Shown: positions 10,939 through 21,074 of the stretch, in pieces
How the letters are laid out: the number at the start of each line of letters is the position of its first letter
Position numbering within the stretch: position 1 is the first letter of the stretch
Source of the DNA: Balanoglossus misakiensis
Taxonomy: Eukaryota > Hemichordata
DNA length: 64,000 bases
Direction: 5' to 3'
NCBI GenBank assembly: GCA_040954595.2
Contig: CM082584.2
Coordinates: 124,001-188,000 of the forward strand
Notes under the pieces: model-generated
Seen by the model: the letters and a program-made list of their open reading frames with translations, nothing else
Told to the model about the DNA's origin: nothing
Database searches by the model: none
Position numbers and translations under genes: made by a program

Positions 10939-11072
10939 CATTTGTACATCTGGTACAGTTTGTTGCACCAGCCAATGACACGTAACCCTTGGTACACTTG
11001 AATTGCGATGCACTGGGATCTATGCAGGCGTACCCTTGCTCACAAATAGTACAATGTTCAGCACCAGCTGAT
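10939..11072 (-). CDS. GCC2/ephrin-receptor-like exon b (copy 1)
   Basis: This 134-bp exon has donor GTAAG at 10934-10938 and acceptor CAG at 11073-11075, phase 2 to 1. The frame is open and reads GAEHCTICEQGYAC, then FKCTKGYVS and NCTRCTNG, a typical CxxC-G-Y Cys-rich repeat. It follows exon a in the same phase class, so these exons were probably consecutive modules of one extracellular domain. It is intact in all three copies. Confidence 0.72.
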
Positions 11073-11326
11073 CTGTAAATCAAACAGAGAATTTACACAC
11101 CAAGTTAACCTTTGAATACCACTGTAAAAATTTGGTGCAAATTTTAATTATTTTCATAAATAGAGGTCTATTCAAATTTGGAAAAATTGTCATTTTTTCA
11201 TTCATATATTATATCAGTAAATTTTAAATACAGAAATAGAAAATGATCCCATCCTATTTTTCAGTTAGTAAATTACCTGACCTAATGTTTGATGTTGGAA
11301 ATAAAGGTGGGTGGGTAGAAGTTTAC

Positions 11327-11457
11327 CTGTTATGCAAGAGGTACAGCGAGACATCCTTTGTCCAAGGCCGAACTGTAATAACCAGCCGAGCATAAAATCA
11401 CAGTGTTACCATTTGGACATTGGTTACCAGCTGGGCAATCAGCACATGATGTTTGTG
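11327..11457 (-). pseudogene. GCC2/ephrin-receptor-like exon c (copy 1), frameshifted
   Basis: The acceptor CAG is at 11458-11460 and the donor GTAAAC at 11321-11326. The first part reads TSCADCPAGNQCPNG and CSAGYYS. The last part, in another frame, reads FGLGQ and CTSCITG. The exon is 131 bp where a phase 1-1 exon needs a multiple of three, which fits loss of one base near TACAGTTCGG. The lesion is in all three copies. Confidence 0.75.
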
Positions 11458-11882
11458 CTGAAAATAAACAGAGATTTATAGAATCTGATAGTCACAGTCA
11501 TACCTTCAAAGACGTGGGATTCTCACGCGGGTTGGGGAGACAAAAATCCCTGGCAAAAGATTGAGGACAGGAAAATGCCAATCCAGAGATATTGGTAACA
11601 GAAACTGTGTACAGTCAATGCCATACGGCAGTGTGCTGTTCTAACAACAGACAAGATCGTGACGATCATAGTCTGTGTCGGAGATTTGGAAAAGAGCAAA
11701 TTTGGTGAAAAGACGGGACAAAACAAAAGTCTACTTATACGATGCACATGAAAACTGGATGAAAGCGAAGCAGTCCACTATTTGAATGCATTGGATGTAA
11801 AATTGGCAGAATATTTGGACTGGACGTAATGTTTGTACGCACAGAATTACGTACATGCACATAAGATGATCGTCCGCCTTAA
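11458..11882 (-). other. Intron, no clear content
   Basis: There are short open frames on both strands and no domain I recognise. The segment is shared by all three copies, up to the TTAA insertion site at its right end. Confidence 0.5.
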
Positions 11883-12388
11883 AGGCACGTAAGCTGCAAC
11901 TGGATAAAAAAATTAAAGTTTTAAATAATCTCATATATGCTTTTAATTATGTCTATTAAATGATATTTCATGATAATATATCAAGCTCAACACTTATTTA
12001 TGACACAATGGCCAAAAATTAAAGAAAAAACGAAAATTCCTGCAATTTAAAAAAAAGTGCAATATTGCAATGAAAAATGGAAATCTGATGTCTCAGTGGT
12101 GTACATTTACTTCCATGAGCTCAAGTGGATGAGATCATGTTTTGTTTATGAAGTTTCACAACCGGAAATGCAACATTTTCATTGTTTCTTGCATTTTCCC
12201 AGGGTGGCGGCCATAATCGCTTGCGGCAAAGCTTTATTATTTATCTGGTTAAAACTTGCATATGCACTCATATTTAGGGTTTATAATGCTTGTGTATAGT
12301 TCACTGCCTTCATCTGCATGGACTAATGGTAGTGCAGTTTTAAACAAATATTATGAAAATTATCCCAAAAGTTACAGCTTACGTGCCT
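11883..12388. mobile_element. TTAA-flanked element (copy 1)
   Basis: Terminal inverted repeats AGGCACGTAAGCTGCAACT and AGTTACAGCTTACGTGCCT differ at one position. TTAA duplications lie at 11879-11882 and 12389-12392. Copy 3 has the uninterrupted target CCTTAAGTG at 51029, proving insertion. TTAA targets are used by piggyBac and Kolobok elements. No transposase is present. Confidence 0.88.
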
Positions 12389-12437
12389 TTAAGTGAAAGA
12401 TTACACAGTAATGCCCAAACTTTAAGTGCTGACTCAC

Positions 12438-12612
12438 CATCTATATTAGTGTAGTATCCATCTTCACACACCTCTGGCTCCGACATACCATCATATTGGC
12501 ACTTATACCCGGGGCAGGACAAGGCGTACAGTCTATACTTCCATTGTTGGCAAAATATCCCAGTCCGCATTGTGTTGGTGATGAGAGGCTGGCTGTTCCA
12601 CACATGAAACCC
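12438..12612 (-). pseudogene. GCC2/ephrin-receptor-like exon d (copy 1), frameshifted
   Basis: The acceptor AG is at 12613-12614 and the donor GTGAGT at 12432-12437. The first frame reads TQCGLGYFANNG and CTPCPA. The second reads PGYKCQYDG and VCEDGYYTN. The switch lies in a CCCCGGG run. The exon begins in phase 2 and ends in phase 1, so its 175 bp should be 173 or 176. The lesion is in all three copies. Confidence 0.78.
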
Positions 12613-12829
12613 CTAGACACAGCGTGCATGCTTCAGAACATGCTGAACTTTAACTTCCAGCTGCGCAGTCCTGTAGGAGTGAAGACGTCAAATATTAAGG
12701 AGGTTTAGGAGCCCTCTAGCCAGCAAACTTCATCAAGGATGTACGTGCAGAACATAAACCGGAAACACTGCGTGTCCGGTCTTTTTCCCATAGGATTACA
12801 TTGATAATCGCCAGAAAACAAACTTCTAC

Positions 12830-13130
12830 TATTGTCATTTTCTCGAAATTTTACACATAGCTCAGTCCAGCAAATATAAATTCATTGGTCAAATAAAATA
12901 TAGGGGTCACCGCGCTCTTTTTTGAGATAAATTGCATTAAGAATTTTGGCCATAGACAAACAAACCATTGGTGAAAAATGCTGAGTCAGCAGATTTCTTC
13001 TATTATCGACCAATTTCATGGCTCTGTATTTCAAAAACAAGCGCGGTGACCCCTATATTTTATTACGGATTTTCATTATACATACAAAAGAGAATAAAAA
13101 AATCCACAATTAAAAAAAATGACAATACTT
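12830..13130. repeat. Foldback element with GGGGTCACCGCGCT arms (copy 1)
   Basis: The perfect inverted arms are AATAAAATATAGGGGTCACC followed by GCGCT on the left (about 12893-12917) and the complement on the right (about 13041-13065). Weaker outer complementarity (ATTGTCATTTT against AAATGACAAT) extends the fold. It is probably a MITE. Boundaries are approximate. Confidence 0.55.
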
Positions 13131-13377
13131 TCCATTTTATTGAACGTACATCCTTAATGTTACTTAGGTAGTGGAGCACCAAAACCCAAATTTTCATATC
13201 GATTGTGTATTTTGTGATAAAAGCACCAAACTTGGCTCAGATGTGTGTTAATGTGTACTGAACAAATTCAGATAGCGAGTCACTAAATATCTGTTGAAGA
13301 GTTTCCATGGCAACCAATTTTTTTTCAAAATGGCCGCAAATACAGATAATCACACCTGTTAAACATCAAAATAAATT

Positions 13378-14238
13378 CACTACAAGAACCACTGCAGTCA
13401 GCGTACCGAAAGGATCACAGTACCGAAACAGCACTTACTAAAGTCAACAACGATATTTGTATGGCACTGGATGCCGGTAAATGTGTACTCATGGTTCTCC
13501 TCGATCTCTCCTCTGTGTTTGATACCATAGATCACGACACAATCATCTCAAGGTTATCAAAACTGGGCATCACCAACATCGCACTACAATGGTTCTCATC
13601 ATATCTTAAGAACAGACAGCAGTTTGTATGGCACAATGTCAGAACCTCAATATCTACAATATGGAGTACCACACGGTTCAGTGCTTGGCCCACTTTTGTT
13701 CTGCAGCTACATCCAACCACTTGCTCAACTTATTTGTCACCACAACATCAATTTTCACCAATATGCCGATGACAACCAACTATACCAATATTTCTTCCAG
13801 TTAGACACCATAAGTACATTAGACAAGATGGAAAGGGCAGTTCACGAAATAAAAACCTGGATGACACATAATAAACTTCAACTAAATGGTGGCAAACCCG
13901 AGGTACTCCTGATAAGGTCTCAGTTCAACCGCTCGCCTCGTCCCATAAACCACATGAGCATTGGATCATGTTGTGTTCAAATTGTGAATTCTGCACGGAA
14001 TATAGGTGTGACATTCGACGACAATTACACTTTCAATAAGCACATTAATGCAATTTGCAAGTCAATTTTCTTCCATCTGCGTCAAATCAGCCACATTCGC
14101 CGTTACCTCACTAAGGAAGTTTGCCAGATGCTGGTTCATGCTCTAATCACATCAAAACTGGACTACTGCAATGCAATACTCTGTGGTTTACCATCATCAT
14201 GCATTCAACCGCTACAGCATGCCCTGAATTCTGCAGCC
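13378..14238 (+). mobile_element. L2/CR1-like LINE fragment (copy 1)
   Basis: Reverse transcriptase motifs are spread over two frames: [12 protein letters not shown] (near 13500), [14 protein letters not shown] and YADDN (near 13660-13780), then a thumb and C-terminal region to about 14238. A frameshift lies between FDTIDH and GSVLGPLLF. The 5' half is missing relative to copy 2, through an about 1.4 kb deletion at 13377 with a 3-base TCA overlap. It is a dead fragment. Confidence 0.8.
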
Positions 14239-14583
14239 ACCATGGCCTCCTTCACAAAAACCTCACCAGACCCCATAATGCCTCCATCTCTTACACCACA
14301 CCTTATACCCACCACAAATCCTAGCCATCACCCAACCTATCATAGCCCAAACAATCCAAACCCAATCAAAATTGACCCTAGCCCCACTTATCAAGCCATC
14401 AATGCTCAACGGCAACCCAAATAACACTTAACTTAAAGATTGGCATAAATCCAAACTCATACCACTGCGACCCCAAATATACAACACAAAGACTCAATCA
14501 CGAACCAATACCTACCATTTGTAGCAAATACACGACCAAAGATTTGATCCCATCTATCATCCATATATCATCAGAAAGTTGGG
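14239..14583. other. G-poor, C-rich spacer (copy 1)
   Basis: The plus strand has very few G residues and many C and A residues, unlike its neighbours. It directly follows the broken LINE and precedes the older gag element. It is present in copies 1 and 2 and absent from copy 3. I do not recognise it. Confidence 0.5.
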
Positions 14584-15321
14584 ACGATGAGCAATGGGGC
14601 AGAGACTGATCATCAAAAATTTGAGACAGGGAATTCCAACAAATGAGATCATTAAGTTAAATATGCAAAGCAAATCAGAAAAGAGAATCAGAAGATTTTC
14701 TCCGAAGGACACCTTGCAAATTCATGATTGGAAAGACACTGCAGTCACATGTATATTGTAGTGTCCAAACACTAGTGAGCATCTATACTTTATACATTCT
14801 GTAAAATGACGTAATGCAACATTCGGGTCATTATGAATAAAGTGCGTGAACGAGACTAGGCACTCTCACTCTTACATGCCGGACTTGGTGTCTCGTGTTG
14901 TCATTATTGCCCACCAACGATTCTATATTTGGCGACGAGGACGGAGAACATGGAGAATCAGCTAGCCGTCAATGCCGAGTTTTCCTGTTCATTCAGACCC
15001 GACAACCACCAGTACGAGATGGAAAAAGTACATGGCTAGAGTAGAAAACGCATTTGTCGCATTCAACATTACAGATGACAAGCGACAACGTGCACTGCTA
15101 TTGCACTGGGCAGGTGAGGAAGTTTCCGACTTCTTTGATACTCTACCAGATACAGGAACTAGCTGTGAAACAGCCAAATTAAAGCTTTCGTCATACTTCT
15201 CACCCAAACGGAACATTGAATACGAACGATTTATCTTCAGAGACACCATACAAAACAACGGCGAATCGATTGATGCCTATCACACTTGTTTGCAACGCCT
15301 AGCAGAAACATATGTGACTTC
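14584..15321 (+). mobile_element. Older LTR-element remnant, 5' part with gag start (copy 1)
   Basis: A segment starting AAAGTTGGGACGATGAGC is followed by an LTR-like stretch (TGTAGTGTCC at about 14758), a possible primer-binding site TGGCGACGAGGACGG at about 14931, and a gag-like frame from about 14972 (TRWKKYMARVENAFVAF). The first ATG at about 14951 is out of frame with the gag homology. The frame is cut at 15321 by the younger gypsy element and resumes at 20170. Confidence 0.7.
15317..15321. repeat. Target-site duplication ACTTC, left
   Basis: The five bases before the LTR are repeated at 20170-20174. Copies 2 and 3 have a single ACTTC at this point. Confidence 0.95.
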
Positions 15322-15512
15322 TGTAACGTCATGCCTCGAAAATGACGTCCAACAAAATAACGACTGAAACACGTTATTTCGTAACGAACAACTTGTCCCA
15401 CGCATGTAGGTTTTAATCAGTAACTAGAACACCTAACGAACACAACAACGCATGCGCACAGCACATACTACTCTACTGGGGGGGTGCTCATGTTTTTGTC
15501 CATAACGTTACA
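15322..15512 (-). repeat. 3' LTR of the gypsy element
   Basis: This 191-bp LTR starts TGTAACGTCATG and ends CATAACGTTACA on the plus strand. The ends form a 7-bp inverted repeat. Confidence 0.95.
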
Positions 15513-15530
15513 CCTTTCTTTCTTTACAGA
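15513..15530 (-). other. Polypurine tract
   Basis: Read on the element strand, GTAAAGAAAGAAAGG lies directly before the 3' LTR, the usual position of the plus-strand primer. Confidence 0.8.
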
Positions 15531-15642
15531 AAGTGTGTGCGCATGTCGTATCATGAAAGTACATAACAAGGAAATCACAAAAATCTCAAAATGGCAGAAT
15601 ACTCAAATGTCACTGTGATCAGTTCAACTGTTCAGTTCACTT

Positions 15643-18600
15643 TTATGAAACAAAGTCTCTGAGATACTTTGGTGGTGTCAAAACACGACCGCTACGTGTT
15701 CGCGTAGTGCAGTGTTCTTGCTTCGGCGCTGGCGCTGGCTTCAGTGGCGAACTGGACACAGGTACATCTCTGGTTTCACTTGTCATCCGGGTTGGAACTG
15801 GCTGTTTCAACGGAGATTTCGGTGCTTGTGCTGGCTCTGTGATATCACTCGCTGATGTATATGTCTTCGATGGCTGTACTTGTGGAGGCGGCAGCAAGCG
15901 AGGCGAAACTGGTATGAATGACTCAGATGACTTCCTCAGGAATTTCCGATTTCTCCTGAACACTCGTCCATCTTCTGTTCTGACGTTGTACGATCTCACA
16001 TCATCCTGATGAAGTACTTGTGCCTTTATCCATTTTCCAGATCTATCATGCGTAAGTGGCCTGATACGCACAATGTCTCCTTTCACCAAACTTGGCAGTT
16101 CCTTCACACCGTGACTGTTGTAGTGCTTGGTTTGTTCCAGTTTTCTCTTGTACAGTTTGCTATGTACATCTTCTACGACTTTCGGCTTGAGTAGCTTCCT
16201 AGCTGTTGGCAGTAGTGTTTTCGTTCTTCTGCCGAACAATCGCTGTGCTGGAGATGCTGTGATACCCTCGCTCGGAGTATTTCTCCAATCCAATAATGCT
16301 AGGTAGAAGTCTGTACCGGCTTCTCTTGCTTTTCTCATCAGCATTTTGGCTGTCTTCACGGCGTTTTCCACCTTTCCATTGCTCTGGGGGTACTCAGGTG
16401 AGCTCGTGATGTGTTCAAACTCATAGGCTTTGGCAAATGACTGGAATTCCCTGGAGTTGTATGGACTATTGTCGCTGTGTAGCTGATCAGGAATACCATG
16501 TACTGAGAAATGTCTCTTGGTCTTCTTGATGATTTCAGCTGCAGTTTTCTCATACAGTCGGTCCACTTCGAAGTAGTTGGAATAATAATCGACCGTGCAG
16601 AGGTAATCTCTGCCGCTGAAGGTGAAGATGTCGGAACCTATCTTCTCCCATGGTCGTTCTGGAATCTCGTGACATATCAGTGGCTCTTTCTGCTGGTTTC
16701 TCTGGTATGTGTTGCATACATCGCATTTGGAGATGAAATCTGTGATATCTGCATTCATCCCTGGCCAGTAGACAACTTCTCTGGCTCTCCTCAAACAACT
16801 TTGTATACCTAGGTGTGCACTGTGAAGTTTGTCACGTATCTTCGGTCTCAACTGTAAGGGTACAACACATCTCAGGCCCTTGAATATCACTCCATCTTGC
16901 ACTGCAAGCTCGTCTCTGCTGTCAAAGTATACGTGTACATCTGGGGGCAAATCAGTCTTCTGATCTGGCCATCCTTTCAGTATGATCTGCTTCAGAGACT
17001 GCAGTGTCGGATCTTTTGCTGTCTCCATCTGGATTTCACGCAGTTGTGGTTCTGAGATGGGTAGGTAATCCACCATATGGATACTCTCTACTTCTTTCTC
17101 GATTTCCGATCTGTCACCGATATCAAGCGAAGCTCTCGATAGGGTGTCTGCAAGGTACATTTCCTTACCACACTTGTAACGGATCTCCACATTGTAGTTG
17201 TTCAACCGCAATAGAAGTCGCTGTAACCTACGTGGTGCTGCGGCCAACGGCTTCTTGTGTATGGAAACTAACGGCTTATGGTCTGTCCATAGTGTGACTC
17301 GCCGACCATAAACGTACTGGTGGTTGCGCTCCATACCGAAAACTTGAGCAAGCAGCTCTTTCTCTATCTGAGAGTATTTCTGCTCAGCGGCGGTGAGTGC
17401 TCTACTGGCATATGTGACTGGCTGGCCCTGTTGCATAAGCACAAATCCGAGTCCTTTGGATGACGCATCACCCTGCCCTTCTGTGGGTAGTGTCGGATCA
17501 AAGTACCTCAACACTGGTGCAGCAGTCACTGCTCGTTTGATTTCTTCAAACGCGTTGTCTTGTTCCTGAGACCATTCGAACTCAACTCCCTTGTGAGTTA
17601 GTCTCCTCAGTGGCTCGCACATATCTGACAAACCACGTAAGAATTTGGACAGATATTTTACCACTCCAACTATTCGCTGTACACCGGCAGCATCGGTTGG
17701 CTTCTCCATTTTCTGTACTGCTTCTACTTTCTTCGGATCTGGTTTCAATCCTTGATTCGTCAACAGATGTCCGTAGAAAGGCATCTCTGTGAGTCTCAAC
17801 TCTAGCTTGTCTTTGTTCAATCTGATATTTCTCTCTCTGCAACGCTTCAATAGGCCTATCATGTTCCTGTCATGATCCCTGTTGGCGTCTGCTATGGTAT
17901 CACCTTGACCTAGTATCAGGATATCATCTGCAATCTTGTATACACCTGGCAGGTCTTCTAGATTCTGGTCAAGTTTCTGCTGGAAATACTCAGGTGCTGG
18001 TGAGATACCAAACGGCATCCTCAACCATCTGTATCGGCCCCATGGGGTTTGGAATGTGGTCAGTAGACTCGATTCTTCGTCTAGCTCAATCTGCAGAAAA
18101 CCTTCCTTCAGGTCTGCTTTGCTGAAGACTTTCGCTTTGGTGAGCTCTGGTAATACATCTTCGATTACTGGGAGGGGGTAGTGACTCCTCTTCAACGCTT
18201 TATTCAAGTGTTGTGGATCAATACATACACGAATGGCTCCATTCGCTTTCTTCACAATCACAAGGCTGGACACCCATTGTGTTGGCTCGTCAACTTTCTT
18301 TATGGTACCACGCTTCTCCAGACGATCTAATTCGTCTCTGAGTTTCTGTTTCAATGCGACTGGTACTCGGCGGGGCGGCATTATTGCTGGAACAACTGAC
18401 TTGTCTACTTCCAAGTGTAGCTGTCCTTCCATGCGGCCTAATCCCTTGAACAGATCACTGTATGATGACAGTATCGATTCTTTTGTCAACATCTCACCTG
18501 GCTCTACATCTGGCACAGGACATGGAATACCAACATTGTTTATTTCCATGTTGTTGCGTTCTACAGTTATCAATTTCATCACTTGGGCTGTGAGTGACCC

Positions 18601-19806
18601 CAATAGTGGTGTGTAGTTGCCTTTTACCACAACAAAGTCCACGTCATATTTCTTGCGGGTCTTCGGGTTATATACGGGAAGTTTGCTGATTCCAAGTATC
18701 GGCATACTTGACTTGCTATACATCTTCAGGTTACCACTGGACTCTCTGATCTTTGTCCCTATTGGCACATATCTCACTGGTAGCACATTGCAAGTGGCAC
18801 CACAGTCTATCTGCATCTTGACTGGTTTTCTTGCAATTTCCATGGTTACCATTATTTTGTTTATGTAGCCTGAAGTGTTTATACTGTTCACCTGAAAGTT
18901 TTCACTGTCGAAGGACACAGACAAGACTCCGTCTTCTGAAGATGATCCATCAGTGTCATCTTCCTGTTCCAAGACATACACTTTCTTCTTCTTCTTCTCA
19001 TCTGCTTTGCCTTTCTTATCACACTTTTTGGCAAAGTGATTCTTTTTGCCACACACAGCACAGGATTTTCCATAAGCTGGGCACTTCTCTTTTCTCCTCT
19101 CATGGTCTCGGCCACAGAATTTGCAGTCAGTCACCATATTCTGCTGATTGCTGGGTTGACTATATCTGCTTTTCTTTCTGTTTACTGCGTTGACCTGGGT
19201 TTGCTCAGTGGCTTCACCAGCGATGGCTTTGACTTGTACTGTTGTGCTCTCAGAGGCACGGCAAATCTGTATACATTTGCTCAGTGTTAGTCCTGCTTCC
19301 TGCAGCAATTTTCTTCTAACACTATTCTCACGTAGACCACAGACAATCCTATCACGTATCAGTTCGTCTTTCAGTGCGCCGTAGTTGCATGTAGCAGCCA
19401 GACCACGCAAGACTGTAGCATACGCATCTATGGATTCATCTGGCTCTTGGGCTCGATTGTTAAATACATATCTTTCATAGATGACATTGGTTTCACCAAC
19501 ACAGTAATTTGTCCAGAGTTCAATGATTTTCTTCATGCTCTTTTTCTCACCTTCATTCTGGTAAGGCAGGCTGTTATGTGTATCCAGGGCGTCTAGCCCA
19601 ATACACGTGATGAACGTGGTGACACGGCCTTTATCATTGTCAGCTTTCTCATCCAATTTCGTCACAGTCTCATACGCGTCCCAAATCTGCTTCCATTTCT
19701 TCCAATTTCTGGAGAGGTCACCCTTCAACTCTAGTCTGGGCGGCAATGGAACATTTGACACGAACGTCGACGACTGGGCTGGTGCGGCGGCCTGATCGTT
19801 TGACAT
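15643..19806 (-). CDS. Gag-Pol polyprotein of Ty3/gypsy element
   Basis: One unbroken 1387-residue frame. Gag occupies about residues 1-220. Two zinc knuckles follow near 228-262, the second a canonical CAVCGKKNHFAKKC. The protease active site near 334 reads IDCGAT, with Cys where Thr or Ser is usual after Asp. Reverse transcriptase spans about 470-650 (FSKADLKEG; IADD in place of YADD). RNase H follows (GDASSKG, IEKELLA, TDHKPL). Integrase has an H-H-C-C zinc site (HSAH near 995, CDVC near 1028) and DDE residues near 1059, 1112 and 1147. The C-terminal tail is proline-rich. The element copies itself through RNA and integrates the cDNA. The start Met lies about 170 bp inside the 5' LTR, and no earlier start is needed. 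Confidence 0.95.
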   Translation of the reverse strand: MSNDQAAAPAQSSTFVSNVPLPPRLELKGDLSRNWKKWKQIWDAYETVTKLDEKADNDKGRVTTFITCIGLDALDTHNSLPYQNEGEKKSMKKIIELWTNYCVGETNVIYERYVFNNRAQEPDESIDAYATVLRGLAATCNYGALKDELIRDRIVCGLRENSVRRKLLQEAGLTLSKCIQICRASESTTVQVKAIAGEATEQTQVNAVNRKKSRYSQPSNQQNMVTDCKFCGRDHERRKEKCPAYGKSCAVCGKKNHFAKKCDKKGKADEKKKKKVYVLEQEDDTDGSSSEDGVLSVSFDSENFQVNSINTSGYINKIMVTMEIARKPVKMQIDCGATCNVLPVRYVPIGTKIRESSGNLKMYSKSSMPILGISKLPVYNPKTRKKYDVDFVVVKGNYTPLLGSLTAQVMKLITVERNNMEINNVGIPCPVPDVEPGEMLTKESILSSYSDLFKGLGRMEGQLHLEVDKSVVPAIMPPRRVPVALKQKLRDELDRLEKRGTIKKVDEPTQWVSSLVIVKKANGAIRVCIDPQHLNKALKRSHYPLPVIEDVLPELTKAKVFSKADLKEGFLQIELDEESSLLTTFQTPWGRYRWLRMPFGISPAPEYFQQKLDQNLEDLPGVYKIADDILILGQGDTIADANRDHDRNMIGLLKRCRERNIRLNKDKLELRLTEMPFYGHLLTNQGLKPDPKKVEAVQKMEKPTDAAGVQRIVGVVKYLSKFLRGLSDMCEPLRRLTHKGVEFEWSQEQDNAFEEIKRAVTAAPVLRYFDPTLPTEGQGDASSKGLGFVLMQQGQPVTYASRALTAAEQKYSQIEKELLAQVFGMERNHQYVYGRRVTLWTDHKPLVSIHKKPLAAAPRRLQRLLLRLNNYNVEIRYKCGKEMYLADTLSRASLDIGDRSEIEKEVESIHMVDYLPISEPQLREIQMETAKDPTLQSLKQIILKGWPDQKTDLPPDVHVYFDSRDELAVQDGVIFKGLRCVVPLQLRPKIRDKLHSAHLGIQSCLRRAREVVYWPGMNADITDFISKCDVCNTYQRNQQKEPLICHEIPERPWEKIGSDIFTFSGRDYLCTVDYYSNYFEVDRLYEKTAAEIIKKTKRHFSVHGIPDQLHSDNSPYNSREFQSFAKAYEFEHITSSPEYPQSNGKVENAVKTAKMLMRKAREAGTDFYLALLDWRNTPSEGITASPAQRLFGRRTKTLLPTARKLLKPKVVEDVHSKLYKRKLEQTKHYNSHGVKELPSLVKGDIVRIRPLTHDRSGKWIKAQVLHQDDVRSYNVRTEDGRVFRRNRKFLRKSSESFIPVSPRLLPPPQVQPSKTYTSASDITEPAQAPKSPLKQPVPTRMTSETRDVPVSSSPLKPAPAPKQEHCTTRTRSGRVLTPPKYLRDFVS

Positions 19807-19960
19807 TGTCGATCATAGACAGTGGCTGGAAATTATGCAAATGAGAAAGTTCTGGACTGTTCTGTACAGTGCAGTGTACTCACACGTCGCTGGGAGGAAG
19901 TTGGTTTTCACGCACGATTTCCAGTCTCCCGACGTCTGAAAATGCTTTTATTTTAGCATC

Positions 19961-19978
19961 GGTTCACTCCTGACACCA
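19961..19978 (-). other. Primer-binding site
   Basis: On the element strand, TGGTGTCAGGAGTGAACC follows the 5' LTR directly. TGG complements a tRNA CCA end. The first 14 bases fit the 3' end expected for a tRNA-Leu, from memory of that family. Confidence 0.7.
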
Positions 19979-20169
19979 TGTCACGTCATGCCTCGAAAAT
20001 GACGTCCAACAAAATAACGACTGAAACACGTTATTTCGTAACGAACAACTTGTCCCACGCATGTAGGTTTTAATCAGTAACTAGAACACCTAACGAACAC
20101 AACAACGCATGCGCACAGCACATACTACTCTACTGGGGGGGTGCTCATGTTTTTGTCCATAACGTTACA
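19979..20169 (-). repeat. 5' LTR of the gypsy element
   Basis: This is 191 bp and matches the other LTR except TGTC instead of TGTA at its fourth base. Target duplication ACTTC follows at 20170-20174. Confidence 0.95.
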
Positions 20170-20903
20170 ACTTCACCAATAAGGATCAAGAGGTCAAATC
20201 ACAAATCATACGAGGATTCACATCAGCCCGTCTCAGACGTCGTGCTCTTCGGGAGGAGACGACACTAGAGAATCTACTGAGTACAGGCTGTTCATTTGAG
20301 GTATCAGAGGTTCAGGCTAGTGGGATTGAGGAGAAAATCCAAAATTATGGTGCAGATACGGCATCTGTGAATGCGGTCAGAAAACAGCGCCACCAACGCC
20401 CGAAACCAAATAAACAAAAGAGAGCTCATCAGCAGCCAGCGAAAGGACCGTCCACTTGTTATTATTGTGGTGGCACCTATCCACATGACTCAGTATGTCC
20501 AGCTAAAGGCAAGTCATGCAGGAAGTGTGGCAAACCTAACTATTTTGCCAAATGCTACCGATCAAAAGGCAAGGCAAATAGGGTAGACAAGGATGAAACT
20601 GTCAAAGCTGTGCATAAAGTGGAAGACAGCTCGGGAGATGAATACTGCTTCACTGTACAACAATCAAATGGCAGGAGGCCTCAAGTAACAGTGCAGACAG
20701 AACAAACAGCAGTTGCCTCACTGATCGACCCTGGTTCTACAATAAACATGATGAGTGTAAACACATACAACAACCTAAAGAACAAACCCATGTGGCAAAC
20801 AGAAAGCCCGTTTTACCACTGTCAGCAGTGCATTATTGAGTATTTTAGCATCGCTGGATTTAGCTCTCGTCCAATCAGAATTGCGGACGGTAGCATGATA
20901 TAA
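20170..20903 (+). pseudogene. Older gag remnant, 3' part (copy 1)
   Basis: This continues the gag interrupted at 15321. It has a basic region, two zinc knuckles (CYYCGGTYPHDSVC and CRKCGKPNYFAKC) and the beginning of an aspartic protease (SLIDPGSTINMM). The second knuckle has Tyr in place of the His seen in copies 2 and 3 (NHFAKC). No reverse transcriptase follows. The frame ends at about 20903 and passes into non-coding sequence. Confidence 0.8.
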
Positions 20904-21074
20904 TATAATTGAGAATAAATCTCGCGACAAGTGTACAGTTTGACAATGTACACAGATAATCCGTTTCAACAATGTTTCCTTTGTAGTGTGAATAAAACTG
21001 CACACTTTGCAAGTTTTCAACTTCAAAACACTATGGCTATTACATAGACAAAGCTGCTAATATACAGTGTATAC

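Larger units (their letters stand above)
15322..20169 (-). mobile_element. Complete young Ty3/gypsy LTR retrotransposon
   Basis: The 4848-bp element lies in minus orientation. It has two 191-bp LTRs with TGTAACG and CGTTACA ends, one 1387-codon gag-pol frame, a primer-binding site and a purine tract. The LTRs differ at one position that I can see. A 5-bp target duplication flanks it. Only copy 1 has it, inside an older gag sequence, so it inserted after the array formed. It appears structurally intact and may be active or very recently so. Confidence 0.95.

Noticed and set aside
11523-11747. A 74-codon minus-strand frame conserved in three copies
   Set aside because: No Cys pattern or domain and no good splice sites; probably chance in an intron.
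15707-19795. Many plus-strand open frames of 60-127 codons
   Set aside because: All are shadows of the gypsy gag-pol frame on the minus strand.
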